A stretch of 64,000 nucleotides of DNA from Candidatus Scalindua sp. (GTDB taxonomy: Bacteria > Planctomycetota > Brocadiia > Brocadiales > Scalinduaceae): contig JABHIW010000153.1 in NCBI GenBank assembly GCA_018670825.1, positions 1 to 64,000 of the forward strand, in the 5' to 3' direction. A program made the position numbers and the translations under genes. Shown piece after piece: positions 29,700-39,832 of the stretch; position 1 is the first letter of the stretch; the number at the start of each line of letters is the position of its first letter. The notes under the pieces were generated by a model. That model had not been told where the DNA came from, did no database searches, and was given only the letters and a program-made list of their open reading frames with translations.

Positions 29700-30146
29700 G
29701 TGATACCACATATAGTATCATCTGCTGTGAAAAATGTTAATATAATTCTTGATACAAACGTATTATATGCTGGGTTATATTCATCAAGTGGGGCTTCCTA
29801 TAAAGTCCTCAGGTTAATTGAAAAAGAAAAAATAAAGATAGGACTCTCCACCGCTTTACTTTTTGAATATGAAGAGGTATTAAAGAGAAATGAATTTATT
29901 TTAAAATTGTCGGTTAGAGAAATTGATCAAATTCTCGATAATCTATGCAAATTAAGTAACCATTATAAGATATATTTTTTGTGGAGACCTTATCTGTCGG
30001 ATCCAAAGGACGATCATATTTTAGAATTAGCAGTTGCATCCGAAACAAAGACAATAGTAACTTACAACATTAAAGATTTTAGTGGTTCAAATAAATTTGG
30101 AGTGAGAGTAATAACTCCGAAGATGTTATTGGAGGAACTGAAATGA
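29700..30146 (+). CDS. PIN-domain toxin
   Basis: IILDTNVLYAGLYSSSGASYKVLRLIE, DPKDDHILELAVA, IVTYNIKDF. Confidence 0.85.
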   Translation: MIPHIVSSAVKNVNIILDTNVLYAGLYSSSGASYKVLRLIEKEKIKIGLSTALLFEYEEVLKRNEFILKLSVREIDQILDNLCKLSNHYKIYFLWRPYLSDPKDDHILELAVASETKTIVTYNIKDFSGSNKFGVRVITPKMLLEELK

Positions 30147-30379
30147 GTGCCTTAAGCTTAAGATTACCCGATTCTATACATAGACATATTAAGGAAGTTG
30201 CAAAAAAAGAAGGAGTATCGATTAACCAGTTTATATCATCAGCAGTTTCAGAGAAAATATCGGCATTATTGACAGAAGATTATTTAAAAGAGAGAGCTGG
30301 AAGAGCCAGGAAAAAAGATTTGAAAAAGATATTGGATAAAGTACCTGATCGTAAACCTCTTCTTGGTGATGAAGTATAA
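30143..30379 (+). CDS. ribbon-helix-helix/HicB-like antitoxin
   Basis: LSLRLPDSIHRHIKEVAKKEGVSINQFISSAVSEKISAL; overlaps the PIN gene by 4 nt. Confidence 0.8.
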   Translation: MSALSLRLPDSIHRHIKEVAKKEGVSINQFISSAVSEKISALLTEDYLKERAGRARKKDLKKILDKVPDRKPLLGDEV

Positions 30380-30616
30380 AAGAGTGACAAACAAGACAAT
30401 GTTAAACGATACCGTAGGATAGACCGTATAACATTACATGGGGATACATGGTTAAATGACTATTAAGAATACCCTTGCAACAGGTCAGATATTTAATAAA
30501 ATCCGATACTATACAGAAACTATAGAATAGCTTGTTAATTTGAAGTTGATGCTCGACTGCTGTGCCTGAATTGTACGTCATAAGATTTATAATTATACGC
30601 TTATATAACTAGAATA

Positions 30617-33142
30617 ATGAGGAGTAAAACACCTGATAAAGTTTTAAAAAGAATTAAAGAAGCAAAAAAAAATAATTCTACTAAATTGGATTTATCTGGT
30701 TGTGGATTAACTCAATTCCCCCCAAAGATACTTGAGCTGACTGAGTTAACTTGGCTTAATTTAGGGAGTAATCAATTGACCATCATCCCAGAAACTATCG
30801 GAAAGTTGAGCAAATTAACTACGCTTGGTTTCGAGGAGAATCAACTGAACACATTCCCAGAAGCCATCGGAAAGCTGACTAATTTAACTACGCTAAGTTT
30901 AAGTAGAAATCAACTGACCACAGTTCCAAAATTTATCCTAAAAAAGCTGGCTAATTTAACTAGTCTTTATTTACATAACAATCAACTGATCACAATCCCA
31001 GAATCTATCGGAACGCTGACTAAGTTAACTGATCTTTATTTACATAACAATCAACTGATCACAATCCCAGAATCTATCGGAAAGTTGACTAATTTAAAAT
31101 GTCTTAATTTAGAGGACAATCAATTTAAGGTAGGCGCTGAAGTATATAAGCTTCTCCCAAAAGAACAAATCCAGGAAATACTTAAATGGCAAAGGGCGCA
31201 AAAAGCTGGAACATTACAACCCATACATGAAGCCAAAGTCATTTTTATTGGAGAAAGTAATTATGGCAAAACCCATTTGATCGAGTTACTTCGAAAAGGT
31301 GAAATTAAAAGAAAAATAAAAACCACGCATGGCATAGAGCGGAGTCAGATCACAATCCCCTATAAGACCAAAGATATCCGCCTTAATATATGGGACCTTG
31401 GTGGGCAGGAGTTTATGCGCAGCACACACCAGTTTTTTTTCTCGGAACGTACTTTGTATGTCTTGGTTACCCTTGCGCGCAGAGAACGAAATGAACTTAA
31501 TCACTGGCTTAAACTTGCCAACCAGTTGGGGAATAAAGCGCCTGTTTTGGTGGTCATCAATAAAATAGACCTCGATCCACACGATCTCGATCAAAAAAGT
31601 CTTGAGCGGGATTACCCGAATATCATTGGCTTTGTCCGGACCTGTATCAAGGATTCTAAGGAAGGTAAAGCCGCTGATACACTTGAGCTTTTAAAAAAGA
31701 AGATAACTGCAACTGTCAGTGATAAGAATATGATGCCGGGTGTCTTCGAACAACGTCAGCCGGAATGGTTTACGGTTAAAGAAGAATTGGAAAGGTTGGA
31801 AGCAGAAGGCACTGATTTCATCACTTATCAGGAATACGAAAATCTTGAATTTATCAAAGATCTCCCTGGAGAAGAGCGTAAAAGCAACCTTAAACTTCTC
31901 AGTATGATTGGTGCGGTGGTTAGCTTTGTGGATGACCCACGCCTGATCGATACCAATGTTATCAACCCGCAATGGATTATGGATGGTGTCTATGCCATCG
32001 TTAATGACTCCAAAGTTAAAGATGAAGCCAAGGGTCGATTGCATGTTAAAGATCTGGAACGAATCCTTCCAAAGAAGAAATTCCCAAAGGGAAGACACAA
32101 TTATCTTTTGGAACTGATGGAAAAATTCAATCTCTGTTATGCGGCAAAAGACCAACGGGACATTTATTTCATTCCGGATCTTTTTGATGACATAGAGCCC
32201 GATTTTGAATGGGATGGTGATGAATCCATGCATTTTCGCTACAACTATGACGATTTTCCACCAGATGTCTTTATGGCACGGTTTATTGTCGAAATGCACC
32301 AGGACATTCAGGATGAGAAACGATGGCGAAGTGGTGTGTTTATTTCAAATGGGTCTTGCCGGGCAAAAGTTTACCAGAGTTATCGCAAGAACTACATCCA
32401 TATTGAAGTAATGGGAAACAAAGGCGAGGGTCGTAGCTATCTCTACGCAATCCGGGAAACCTTCCGCAAATTGCATAAACCGTTTCCGCAGATGCAGGTC
32501 AAGCAGGAGGTATTATATAAAAAAAATTGGCTAGACTATTTATTGTTAGCTAAGCTGGAAGATAAAAATAAACCTTATTACCACGTTGAGCTGGATGAGG
32601 ACCTTCGTGTAACCGATATTCTGAATGGATATTCTACACCCATTGATCGTGAGGGTACTCAAAAAAATATTAAAATATTTCTGGCTTCTTCCAAAGAGCT
32701 TAAAGAGGAAAGAGAACAATTTGAGATTTTCATTCACCGTGAGAATCAGCAACTTTACAAAAGAGGTGTTTTCATAGAACTGGAACTTTGGGAGAATTTC
32801 ATTGATGCGATGTCAAAGACCCGGCTACAAGATGAGTACAATACTGTCGTTAAAAACTCCGATATTTTTGTAAGCTTGTTCTTTACTAAAGTGGGTAAGT
32901 ACACCCTGGAAGAATTTGAAGCAGCCTTTGGCCAATTTAAGAAAACAGGGAAACCGCTGGTGTATACCTATTTTAAAAATGCTCCCATAGATGCAGAGGA
33001 AATAACCGATGAAATTCAAAGCCTATTGGATTTCAGGAAAAAACTAAAAGACTTGGGGCATTTTAGAACAATCTACAAAAATATTGATGATTTAAAGTTA
33101 CAATTTAAAAACCAACTGGAGAAGGTAATGCCTGGTTTGTAA
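30617..33142 (+). CDS. LRR-Roc-COR (Roco) GTPase with C-terminal DUF4062/TIR-like domain
   Basis: LRRs (NLGSNQLTIIPETIGKL x5), Walker A GESNYGKT, DLGGQEF, NKID, COR-like region, C-terminal KIFLASSKELKEEREQFE...NSDIFVSLFFTKVGKYTLEEFEAAF. Confidence 0.85.
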   Translation: MRSKTPDKVLKRIKEAKKNNSTKLDLSGCGLTQFPPKILELTELTWLNLGSNQLTIIPETIGKLSKLTTLGFEENQLNTFPEAIGKLTNLTTLSLSRNQLTTVPKFILKKLANLTSLYLHNNQLITIPESIGTLTKLTDLYLHNNQLITIPESIGKLTNLKCLNLEDNQFKVGAEVYKLLPKEQIQEILKWQRAQKAGTLQPIHEAKVIFIGESNYGKTHLIELLRKGEIKRKIKTTHGIERSQITIPYKTKDIRLNIWDLGGQEFMRSTHQFFFSERTLYVLVTLARRERNELNHWLKLANQLGNKAPVLVVINKIDLDPHDLDQKSLERDYPNIIGFVRTCIKDSKEGKAADTLELLKKKITATVSDKNMMPGVFEQRQPEWFTVKEELERLEAEGTDFITYQEYENLEFIKDLPGEERKSNLKLLSMIGAVVSFVDDPRLIDTNVINPQWIMDGVYAIVNDSKVKDEAKGRLHVKDLERILPKKKFPKGRHNYLLELMEKFNLCYAAKDQRDIYFIPDLFDDIEPDFEWDGDESMHFRYNYDDFPPDVFMARFIVEMHQDIQDEKRWRSGVFISNGSCRAKVYQSYRKNYIHIEVMGNKGEGRSYLYAIRETFRKLHKPFPQMQVKQEVLYKKNWLDYLLLAKLEDKNKPYYHVELDEDLRVTDILNGYSTPIDREGTQKNIKIFLASSKELKEEREQFEIFIHRENQQLYKRGVFIELELWENFIDAMSKTRLQDEYNTVVKNSDIFVSLFFTKVGKYTLEEFEAAFGQFKKTGKPLVYTYFKNAPIDAEEITDEIQSLLDFRKKLKDLGHFRTIYKNIDDLKLQFKNQLEKVMPGL

Positions 33143-33237
33143 TTAGTCTGCTTAGGTTTAAGGAAACTAAGCAGACCATGTTTGGCAAACAAGCACCTGA
33201 AATGGCTTGGAAAAACTCTCAACAAATATTGCCGTAT

Positions 33238-33980
33238 AATCGGGATAGGAAGCCGCTCTAGCGGCTCCCTCCCACAGCACCAAACATACGGGTCCGTATT
33301 TGGCGCCTAGCCTGCTTATCACAGAGATATTTCCTCGGGCAAGTCGATTTCATATCAAGTGTCTATCGGGCCGTAGCCGGATGTTGAATCTTGCACCATA
33401 ACTTACGAATGTAATTCTTCCACGCTTCGGCCACTCTCGCCGTTAAGACGGCGTGCTCCACCGATGCAAGATCGATAAGGGGATGTTCTGCAACGCGCCC
33501 AGTCCCAACTTCCCCGTTCGGGGTTTCTTGCCAACTGGAGCTCACGAGTACCCCCTTATCACACTGCCTTCAGACCTTTCCCCGGAAACTGCTCCAGGTT
33601 CTCGTCTTCTGCTGACTTCTGCCATTTTAATAAAGACCGTCGTAGACCCCTATTCCACCACTCCCATTAAGGAGCTTAGGCTGGCAGATCTCCCCGGGTA
33701 ATTGCATAATCTTTCCCTGCACAATTGCCGCATTTACCATCCCCCATGTTCTCCGGATGGGCTTCGGAATGTTGTGCTCCCTCGCCCAGGGGTTCGGCCT
33801 TATATGCGATTTCTGTCCGTCAACTCGCAGGTTTTCACTCCGGCTTCCTTCAGACCTCAGGTCACCCTTTAGCCCTTGCCTTCGGATAGTACTTTTTGTT
33901 ATAGTCACCAAATGACTCCTTACCGGAATATGTACAGAGGACTTTCACCTCATAAGACCATGCCCATGCCGGGCACACAC
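33238..33980 (-). mobile_element. ORF-less/degenerate group II intron
   Basis: Minus-strand 5' GTGTGCCCGGCATGGGCATGGTCTTATGAGGTGAAAGTCCTCTGTAC; internal GCAATTACCCGGGGAGATCTGCC...ATGGCAGAAGTCAGCAGA; 3' GGCGCCAAATACGGACCCGTATGTTTGGTGCTGTGGGAGGGAGCCGCTAGAGCGGCTTCCTATCCCGAT; no reverse transcriptase ORF. Confidence 0.6.
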
Positions 33981-33985
33981 AAAAT

Positions 33986-34070
33986 GTTCAACGCGGACGC
34001 TCACGCCGGGCGGTGAGTTGGCAGTGTGAGGTTTGATCAGTGTTCGCGCCGGTTAACAGCCTCGTTATAT
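33986..34070 (+). other. attC-like structured sequence abutting the intron
   Basis: GTTCAACGCGGACGCTCAC...GTGTTCGCGCCGGTTAACAGCCTCGTTATAT, internal CTCACGCCGGGCGGTGAG palindrome. Confidence 0.35.
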
Positions 34071-34110
34071 TAAAAGTAATTAAATAAATTATATAATAAG
34101 GAGTGAAAGC

Positions 34111-34377
34111 ATGGATTTAAATTCAATTAATGAATCAATTGTGATAAATGTATATCATATCCCTTCAGATAGAAAAGTTCCTCTGCATAAACACGCGGAA
34201 CAGGATGAAATATTTTATTGTATAAAAGGCTCCGGCTTTGGAGTTTTAGAAGATGGAGAAGTAGAGTTAAATGTTGGAAAAGCATTTATTGCTCCTGCTG
34301 GAATTATGCATTCGCTTAGAAGCGATGGAGATCTTTATGTAAGTGCTTTTCTTGTTCCTGTAGTGGATGACAAATGA
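34111..34377 (+). CDS. cupin-domain protein
   Basis: VPLHKHAEQDEIFYCIKGSGFGVLEDGEVELNVGKAFIAPAGIMHSLRS. Confidence 0.85.
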   Translation: MDLNSINESIVINVYHIPSDRKVPLHKHAEQDEIFYCIKGSGFGVLEDGEVELNVGKAFIAPAGIMHSLRSDGDLYVSAFLVPVVDDK

Positions 34378-34380
34378 AAA

Positions 34381-34447
34381 TATAACAAGTCGCTACAGCT
34401 AACCTAAAAGCGCCGCTTTTGGGCCGCTGAGCTCCAGTGTTAGGAGC
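34381..34447 (+). other. attC-like site following the cupin ORF
   Basis: TATAACAAGTCGCTACAGCTAACCTAAAAGCGCCGCTTTTGGGCCGCTGAGCTCCAGTGTTAGGAGC. Confidence 0.4.
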
Positions 34448-34483
34448 TAGCGACAAGCGGTTTTAACTATCCAGGAGAAAAGA

Positions 34484-34978
34484 GTGAGCAAATATATATC
34501 AGTTATCGTACTTAACATCTTTTTCATAACAATCATCTCAGCAACTGTTTCATCTGCAAATGATATCTCCGCTGCAACAGAAGATGGCAGAGGTGTAATC
34601 CTCCACGATGATGGGACCTGGGAATTTACTGATACAACAGAAAATAGCAGAAGTATAATTCTCTATAATGATGGTACTTGGGGATTTACCGGTTTTGCAA
34701 AACCTGCCGAATTGAATAAAGGGGAGCAGGCGGAGGAGATTGTAAAAAAACTGCAATGTTCAAGGTGGGGCACGATAGACGAATATCTTACTAAAAAGGC
34801 CGCAATTTCATCAGTAGAAGATCTGGGTTGGAAAGTGTATCCAAAGGATGATGGCTTTGAAGTGGAACGGACATTGTTAATCCGCCAGAAAAAAGAGTCC
34901 AAATATAGATGGTATGTTTACGAAACCGGAAAAGCGAAGCCTCTCAATGGCAGGGCGTTCGGAATTACGAAGGAGTAG
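34484..34978 (+). CDS. secreted hypothetical protein with repeated GRxVILxDDGTWEF motif
   Basis: Signal peptide; TEDGRGVILHDDGTWEFTDTTENSRSIILYNDGTWGFTG (DUF3157-like motif). Confidence 0.65.
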   Translation: MSKYISVIVLNIFFITIISATVSSANDISAATEDGRGVILHDDGTWEFTDTTENSRSIILYNDGTWGFTGFAKPAELNKGEQAEEIVKKLQCSRWGTIDEYLTKKAAISSVEDLGWKVYPKDDGFEVERTLLIRQKKESKYRWYVYETGKAKPLNGRAFGITKE

Positions 34979-35034
34979 ATACTAGTTTCGTTTTTTTAAA
35001 TGATTTATCTAGAGGTACAGGAATTTCAAAGTTT

Positions 35035-35190
35035 ATGTGAAAGTGCCTAAAGTGAACTAAAGTTTGAAGTGCCTAAAGTTTCGGAGGCGCTTCAGCGCGT
35101 ATTATTTTATAAAACTAATCGTGCCAAAGGCACAAACATTAACTTTAGCTCACTTTAGTTCACTTTGCACTTTAGGCACTTTATACAAAG
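35035..35190. repeat. inverted-repeat intergenic element (MITE-like)
   Basis: Left AAGTGCCTAAAGTGAACTAAAGTTTGAAGTGCCTAAAGTTTC; right AACTTTAGCTCACTTTAGTTCACTTTGCACTTTAGGCACTTT. Confidence 0.7.
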
Positions 35191-35342
35191 TTGCCGAAGG
35201 CCTAATTAAAGGTTCCTCTTACTCATAATCTTGTCACTTTTGAGATTAGTTCCAGGAGATAAATTCCACTATTATTTCAACTGTTTTTGTTTTTTGCATT
35301 TCACAATAAGATTCCGCATTGTACAAAGGGGGGGATTCGTTT

Positions 35343-36062
35343 TTAAAAGAAAAATATATCATAATAATCTCTTACAAAGTAAAACATCCAATTCCCAAAA
35401 TACGCAAAGCATAAAAGTACAATCCAGAAATACTTTAAGAAGAGTGTATGTTTATCGCTTCCCCTATAATAATCTATACCCTTTGTATACAACGTAATCA
35501 ATACAGGATTTGTAAGCATATCATTAGTGCCGGGGGGAGCACTCTTGTCTATATAATTGTATAGTAATCCAATTATAATACTGATAAAGACAGACTTACC
35601 TATACTTTGGCCTGCAATAACAATGAATGAATAAATTAAACAATGCGATAGTATCGATGACGCTGCTATCAATATACTGTTGGGTTCATAAGAAATAAGA
35701 TAGAACGGCAAAAGAAACGCGAACAATAGCATATCATTTCTTCGCCCTTTATCATTAGTCGCTATCAGATATAAAGACGCAGGGGCAATATGCTTGAATA
35801 CGTCATTATCATTACAAAACCCCAAATCGCTAATGATACTACAAGTACTTCCGATAAAGGCTGACAGAAGGAGAAGTAATATGTATTTATCTTTTAACGT
35901 GGTAAGCCACCATGCTAATGCAAAAATAATAAATGATTGTAATATTACTAAGGTTTCCTTAAGCCAAAAGCACTCCTGAGAAATATAAACCAGATTATTT
36001 ATAACATCTATTACAAATTCCATTTTAAACAGCCTCTTAACTTTACCTATAGTGCTTAACAA
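35343..36062 (-). CDS. hypothetical polytopic membrane protein
   Basis: 239 aa with multiple hydrophobic helices. Confidence 0.6.
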   Translation of the reverse strand: MLSTIGKVKRLFKMEFVIDVINNLVYISQECFWLKETLVILQSFIIFALAWWLTTLKDKYILLLLLSAFIGSTCSIISDLGFCNDNDVFKHIAPASLYLIATNDKGRRNDMLLFAFLLPFYLISYEPNSILIAASSILSHCLIYSFIVIAGQSIGKSVFISIIIGLLYNYIDKSAPPGTNDMLTNPVLITLYTKGIDYYRGSDKHTLFLKYFWIVLLCFAYFGNWMFYFVRDYYDIFFF

Positions 36063-36790
36063 TGCAGACTTTTATTGTGAGCCCTATTGTATCCATAACT
36101 AAACTATTTTGCTATTTTACAAAATATCTTTTTATGGAAAAATTTTACCGGTTATATGGTAGAAGGATAATGAAAAATGGCAGTTGAAAAATTTGTGATG
36201 TTATCGCTTGGTGATATTGGGGTTAATTTTTTAACTTTGATAATGGTAAGAGTACTGTATAACAACAACAATAATAGAAGAGATAGGAGTTATAGAGCAA
36301 ATAGCAAAGGATTTGCCTTTTTACAATCACAGGAAAACATATTTATGAACAGAGTGTGAAGAGAGTATTTGGTTTGGCTAACGAAAGAAAATATGATAAA
36401 TCGTAAGATTTACGGTAAAGTTGGTATTTATACACTCAGAAAAATATTGTGTGCCAGTTTTATTCATAACGATTGTTTACAATGATGCTGGATGTCAGGT
36501 ACAATGCGACATCCCGGAATATTTGATTAGTGTTGTCCTGACAAACACATTCATCGGACTCAAAAAAAATTCGTTGTTCCAAACGTTAGAACTTGAATTG
36601 AGAATATGTTTAATGCGATACGAATAAATTGTCTAAATTTAAGTTTATTTTTACAGGATTGTAATATATAAGCGTTATTAATGCTTCTGCATTAAGCAGT
36701 AGTCAGTTTTTTCTAAAGTTATTATAATTGTAGCATTGTCCGGAAGGTTTATAAGTATTTGCGTTTGTATTACATAATAGGAGAGAGGAT

Positions 36791-37246
36791 ATGAACATTT
36801 TAGTTGCAGTCGATTTATCCGGCGCTTCTCAAAAAGTTTTGCAGTATGTTAAAACTCTGTCTTTGGATTTGTCTGCTAAAGTATGGCTGCTCTATGCTGA
36901 AAAACCAGACCTTGGTTTTGTCGGATTCGGACCGGGTCGTCCGCAATCTGTATTGGACCATGTTGCTGAGGATTTTAAAGAAAAACGTGAGGAGTTACAA
37001 GGTGAGGTGGATAAACTGAAGAGTTCGGGAATAGATGTTGAGCCTATTCTTGTTCAAGGAGCTGCCGTTGAAGTAATTCTTGACGAAGCGAGTAAGTTAA
37101 AAACTGACTTGATTGTTGTCGGTTCGCATGGACATGGCGCTGTGTACCATTTGATGGTCGGCAGTGTCAGTGAGGGTGTGTTGCATCGTTCTACTTGTCC
37201 TGTCCTTGTCGTGCCGACACATGACCGTACTGAACAAAAGAATTAA
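36791..37246 (+). CDS. universal stress protein (UspA family)
   Basis: MNILVAVDLSGASQKVL; DLIVVGSHGHGAVYHLMVGSVSEGVLHRSTCPVLVVP; RBS GGAGAGAGG. Confidence 0.9.
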   Translation: MNILVAVDLSGASQKVLQYVKTLSLDLSAKVWLLYAEKPDLGFVGFGPGRPQSVLDHVAEDFKEKREELQGEVDKLKSSGIDVEPILVQGAAVEVILDEASKLKTDLIVVGSHGHGAVYHLMVGSVSEGVLHRSTCPVLVVPTHDRTEQKN

Positions 37247-37349
37247 TCAGACGGGAAAATGTGGGTGTGTAAAATAAATCCGTAGCAGTATTTATTCTTT
37301 ATTTGATATTATTGACGGTAAACAGAATTAAATTCTATTCAATACAGAG

Positions 37350-38348
37350 ATGTCTAAAAAAATAAAGATATTGTTATGTTCAGATGATGACGGGTTAATG
37401 GTCAAGACCATAAAATCCGTCATCAGTAATAAAGGCTATGAGGAGAACATTGTTCTGGTTCGAGATCAACACGATGCAGACACTATAGCTAAAGAGATAG
37501 TTGATGCTGATGTTGTGTATCCGGACAAAGCGATGATTACCAGGGAAATGATCATGAGTGCAGAGAAAGTAAGATTATTTCAATACGGGACAGGATACGA
37601 TACGATAGATCTTGAGGCAGCCGGAGAGAGAAAGATTCCTGTATGCAATATGCCCGGTATTACGGCACAGTCTGTAGCCGAACATGCAATGTATCTTATA
37701 TTAGCACTTGCCCGGAATGACAGGGATTACGGAGAGGAAATGAAGGGTGGCAAGTGGAACAGGGGGGTTGGTATTGAACTTGCCGGAAAAACACTTGGCC
37801 TGATTGGATATGGTAATATTGGTAAGATACATGCAAGGATTGCTCATGGATTTGGAATGAAGATATTAGCATTTAGAGGCAATAGGGAAAGAGGCAATGA
37901 AGGACTTGATTTTGTAGATATTGTTGACTTTGATTATCTATTGGAAAACTCTGATATTGTTTCTGTTCTCCTCCCTTTAATAAAGCATGGCAGTTGCAAG
38001 ACGGAAAGATTTATTGGAAAAAAGGAGTTAATAAAGATAGGGGGTGCTGGACTCGGATGGTTGATAAATACGTCTAGAGGAGCAATAATCAATGAAAATG
38101 ATTTAATAGAATCACTTAAAAACAACATTATTAAAAAGGCAGCACTGGATGTATATGAGACTGAACCTCTGCCGGAAAACAGTGAGTTAAGAAAACTTCC
38201 CAATCTCTTCCTTACCCCTCATATCGCTGGCGATACGAAAGAAGCCCTGGTCAGGAGATATACCCTGATTGCAGAAAACGCGATAAAAGTCATGAATAAC
38301 AAAAAGCCACAATACATTGTAAAAGAGCTGGAATCTGTTTTTGATTGA
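37350..38348 (+). CDS. D-isomer-specific 2-hydroxyacid dehydrogenase family protein
   Basis: GKTLGLIGYGNIGKIHARIAHGFGMKILAF; LINTSRGAIINENDLIESL; DVYETEPLP. Confidence 0.9.
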   Translation: MSKKIKILLCSDDDGLMVKTIKSVISNKGYEENIVLVRDQHDADTIAKEIVDADVVYPDKAMITREMIMSAEKVRLFQYGTGYDTIDLEAAGERKIPVCNMPGITAQSVAEHAMYLILALARNDRDYGEEMKGGKWNRGVGIELAGKTLGLIGYGNIGKIHARIAHGFGMKILAFRGNRERGNEGLDFVDIVDFDYLLENSDIVSVLLPLIKHGSCKTERFIGKKELIKIGGAGLGWLINTSRGAIINENDLIESLKNNIIKKAALDVYETEPLPENSELRKLPNLFLTPHIAGDTKEALVRRYTLIAENAIKVMNNKKPQYIVKELESVFD

Positions 38349-38390
38349 TTCGGTTTATACCCTCCATCGCAACATGCAGGATAGAAAAGA

Positions 38391-39161
38391 ATGGAAAATA
38401 TAATAAACAACCAACTTAAATATCTTTCTGCTCTTCTGTTAGTGGTTCTCCTTGCTGGGTGTAGAACCGGAGAGGAACCTGTTGCGGATATTCCTGAATT
38501 CTATTCATGGGATGAGATAACGAAAGAGGACAAAGAAGATACCGGTTATGGATTGTACACATATGTACTCTCTGGGCAGGGAGTAAACAACCTTGATGCT
38601 CTTGACCCGGATACACGTGAGCGTTTTTTTAGTCTCCTGGATGCAGTAATAGGCTCTGCTGATTATGGTGGGGATGCAGGTGGGAACCAGGTGGAGAAGG
38701 GATTGTCTCATGTTTTCTACCTACCTGCTCAGATTTACTTTAAGGCTACCGGCCTGAAACCAAAGGCACAATATTATGCCAGGGAGATTTACGATTCCAT
38801 CCTTTCAACGTACCTCTTGACAGCATTGCGCAGGGGAATTGAAGATACTGAACTTCGGCAGCGATTCACTGCTGGTCCCGGACCGTTTCTCATATCAACA
38901 GTACAGCCAATTGGTCAATATCTGGATAAAGGATTTTCCCGTAATTTCACTGCTCATCAGAAAACCGCTACCATAATGCTTTATGCGGATCTTTCCAAAA
39001 CAAATTCTGCCGCCATGAAAGAAATTGTCTCTACTTACAAGCGTTATGTTACAGAAGAAACTAACAACGAAGCAGAGGTATTAAAACCGTTGCGGTTATC
39101 ACTTCTCAATGTAATTCTGAATGTAGATAATAATCTTAAAATTGCAAAGATAACATTGTGA
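38391..39161 (+). CDS. hypothetical lipoprotein
   Basis: Lipobox LLVVLLAGCRTG; 256 aa. Confidence 0.65.
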   Translation: MENIINNQLKYLSALLLVVLLAGCRTGEEPVADIPEFYSWDEITKEDKEDTGYGLYTYVLSGQGVNNLDALDPDTRERFFSLLDAVIGSADYGGDAGGNQVEKGLSHVFYLPAQIYFKATGLKPKAQYYAREIYDSILSTYLLTALRRGIEDTELRQRFTAGPGPFLISTVQPIGQYLDKGFSRNFTAHQKTATIMLYADLSKTNSAAMKEIVSTYKRYVTEETNNEAEVLKPLRLSLLNVILNVDNNLKIAKITL

Positions 39162-39289
39162 TATAGTAACCGTGTAAAAAATATTATAAGAATGAACAAA
39201 AGAATCCTACACTATCTGCCTCAAATTACATCTTTCTTGCCTAATCTATCTGTGCCGACTGGGTGTTCTAGCGAGAGACCAATAGGAGT

Positions 39290-39470
39290 CACATCTCGCC
39301 ACTTGACATGATCTTATTTATTTTAGCATTTAGTTTTTTGTCTTTTAAAAGAAGGGTACAAAAACAGCTTACTACCTTATTAACTGCAGAATCACTTATC
39401 CCTTCATACCGTTTCAAGTGACGAGATGTTACCCCGGCTTCTGATGAAAAGAAAATGGCTGTTCGCTTAC
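39290..39470 (-). pseudogene. possible C-terminal remnant of a REP-associated transposase
   Basis: Minus strand translates HLKRYEGISDSAVNKVVSCFCTLLLKDKKLNAKINKIMSSGEM, resembling the C-terminal helix-turn-helix of RAYT transposases; no full ORF. Confidence 0.3.
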
Positions 39471-39832
39471 GCTCTCAAATCATCCCCCACCCCGTGAAAA
39501 CCCACCCGCTCTGATTCGGGTGTTATAAGTTTTGTGGAGGTTCTCTATCTCTTTTGCGTGTAATATTTTTACTTTTTTATTTTTAGTGGTGGGCTTGGGC
39601 AGAGTCGTTTTCTGATAGTACCCTATTATTCTAATCACAAATCAAGGTGTGACCCTAGTTATTCCTAATTGTTTTAGGTTTCATATATTACCGATAAAGT
39701 CTTCGTTTATGATCTTAATTAAAATACTGTTCTCAAAAAATGCTTATTTTCACAGAGCTAATCCTGTTGTTTTGGAATAAGTCCATAATTATATCTTTCG
39801 CGATCCTTCTCACGTTGACCCCTCACCGTTTT

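Noticed and set aside
33363-33911. ORFs within the 33.2-34.0 kb segment
   Set aside because: They lie in group II intron ribozyme-like sequence and show no protein family pattern.
36177-36627. Small ORFs at 36177-36359 and 36421-36627
   Set aside because: Short, no domains, weak translation signals; probably non-coding.
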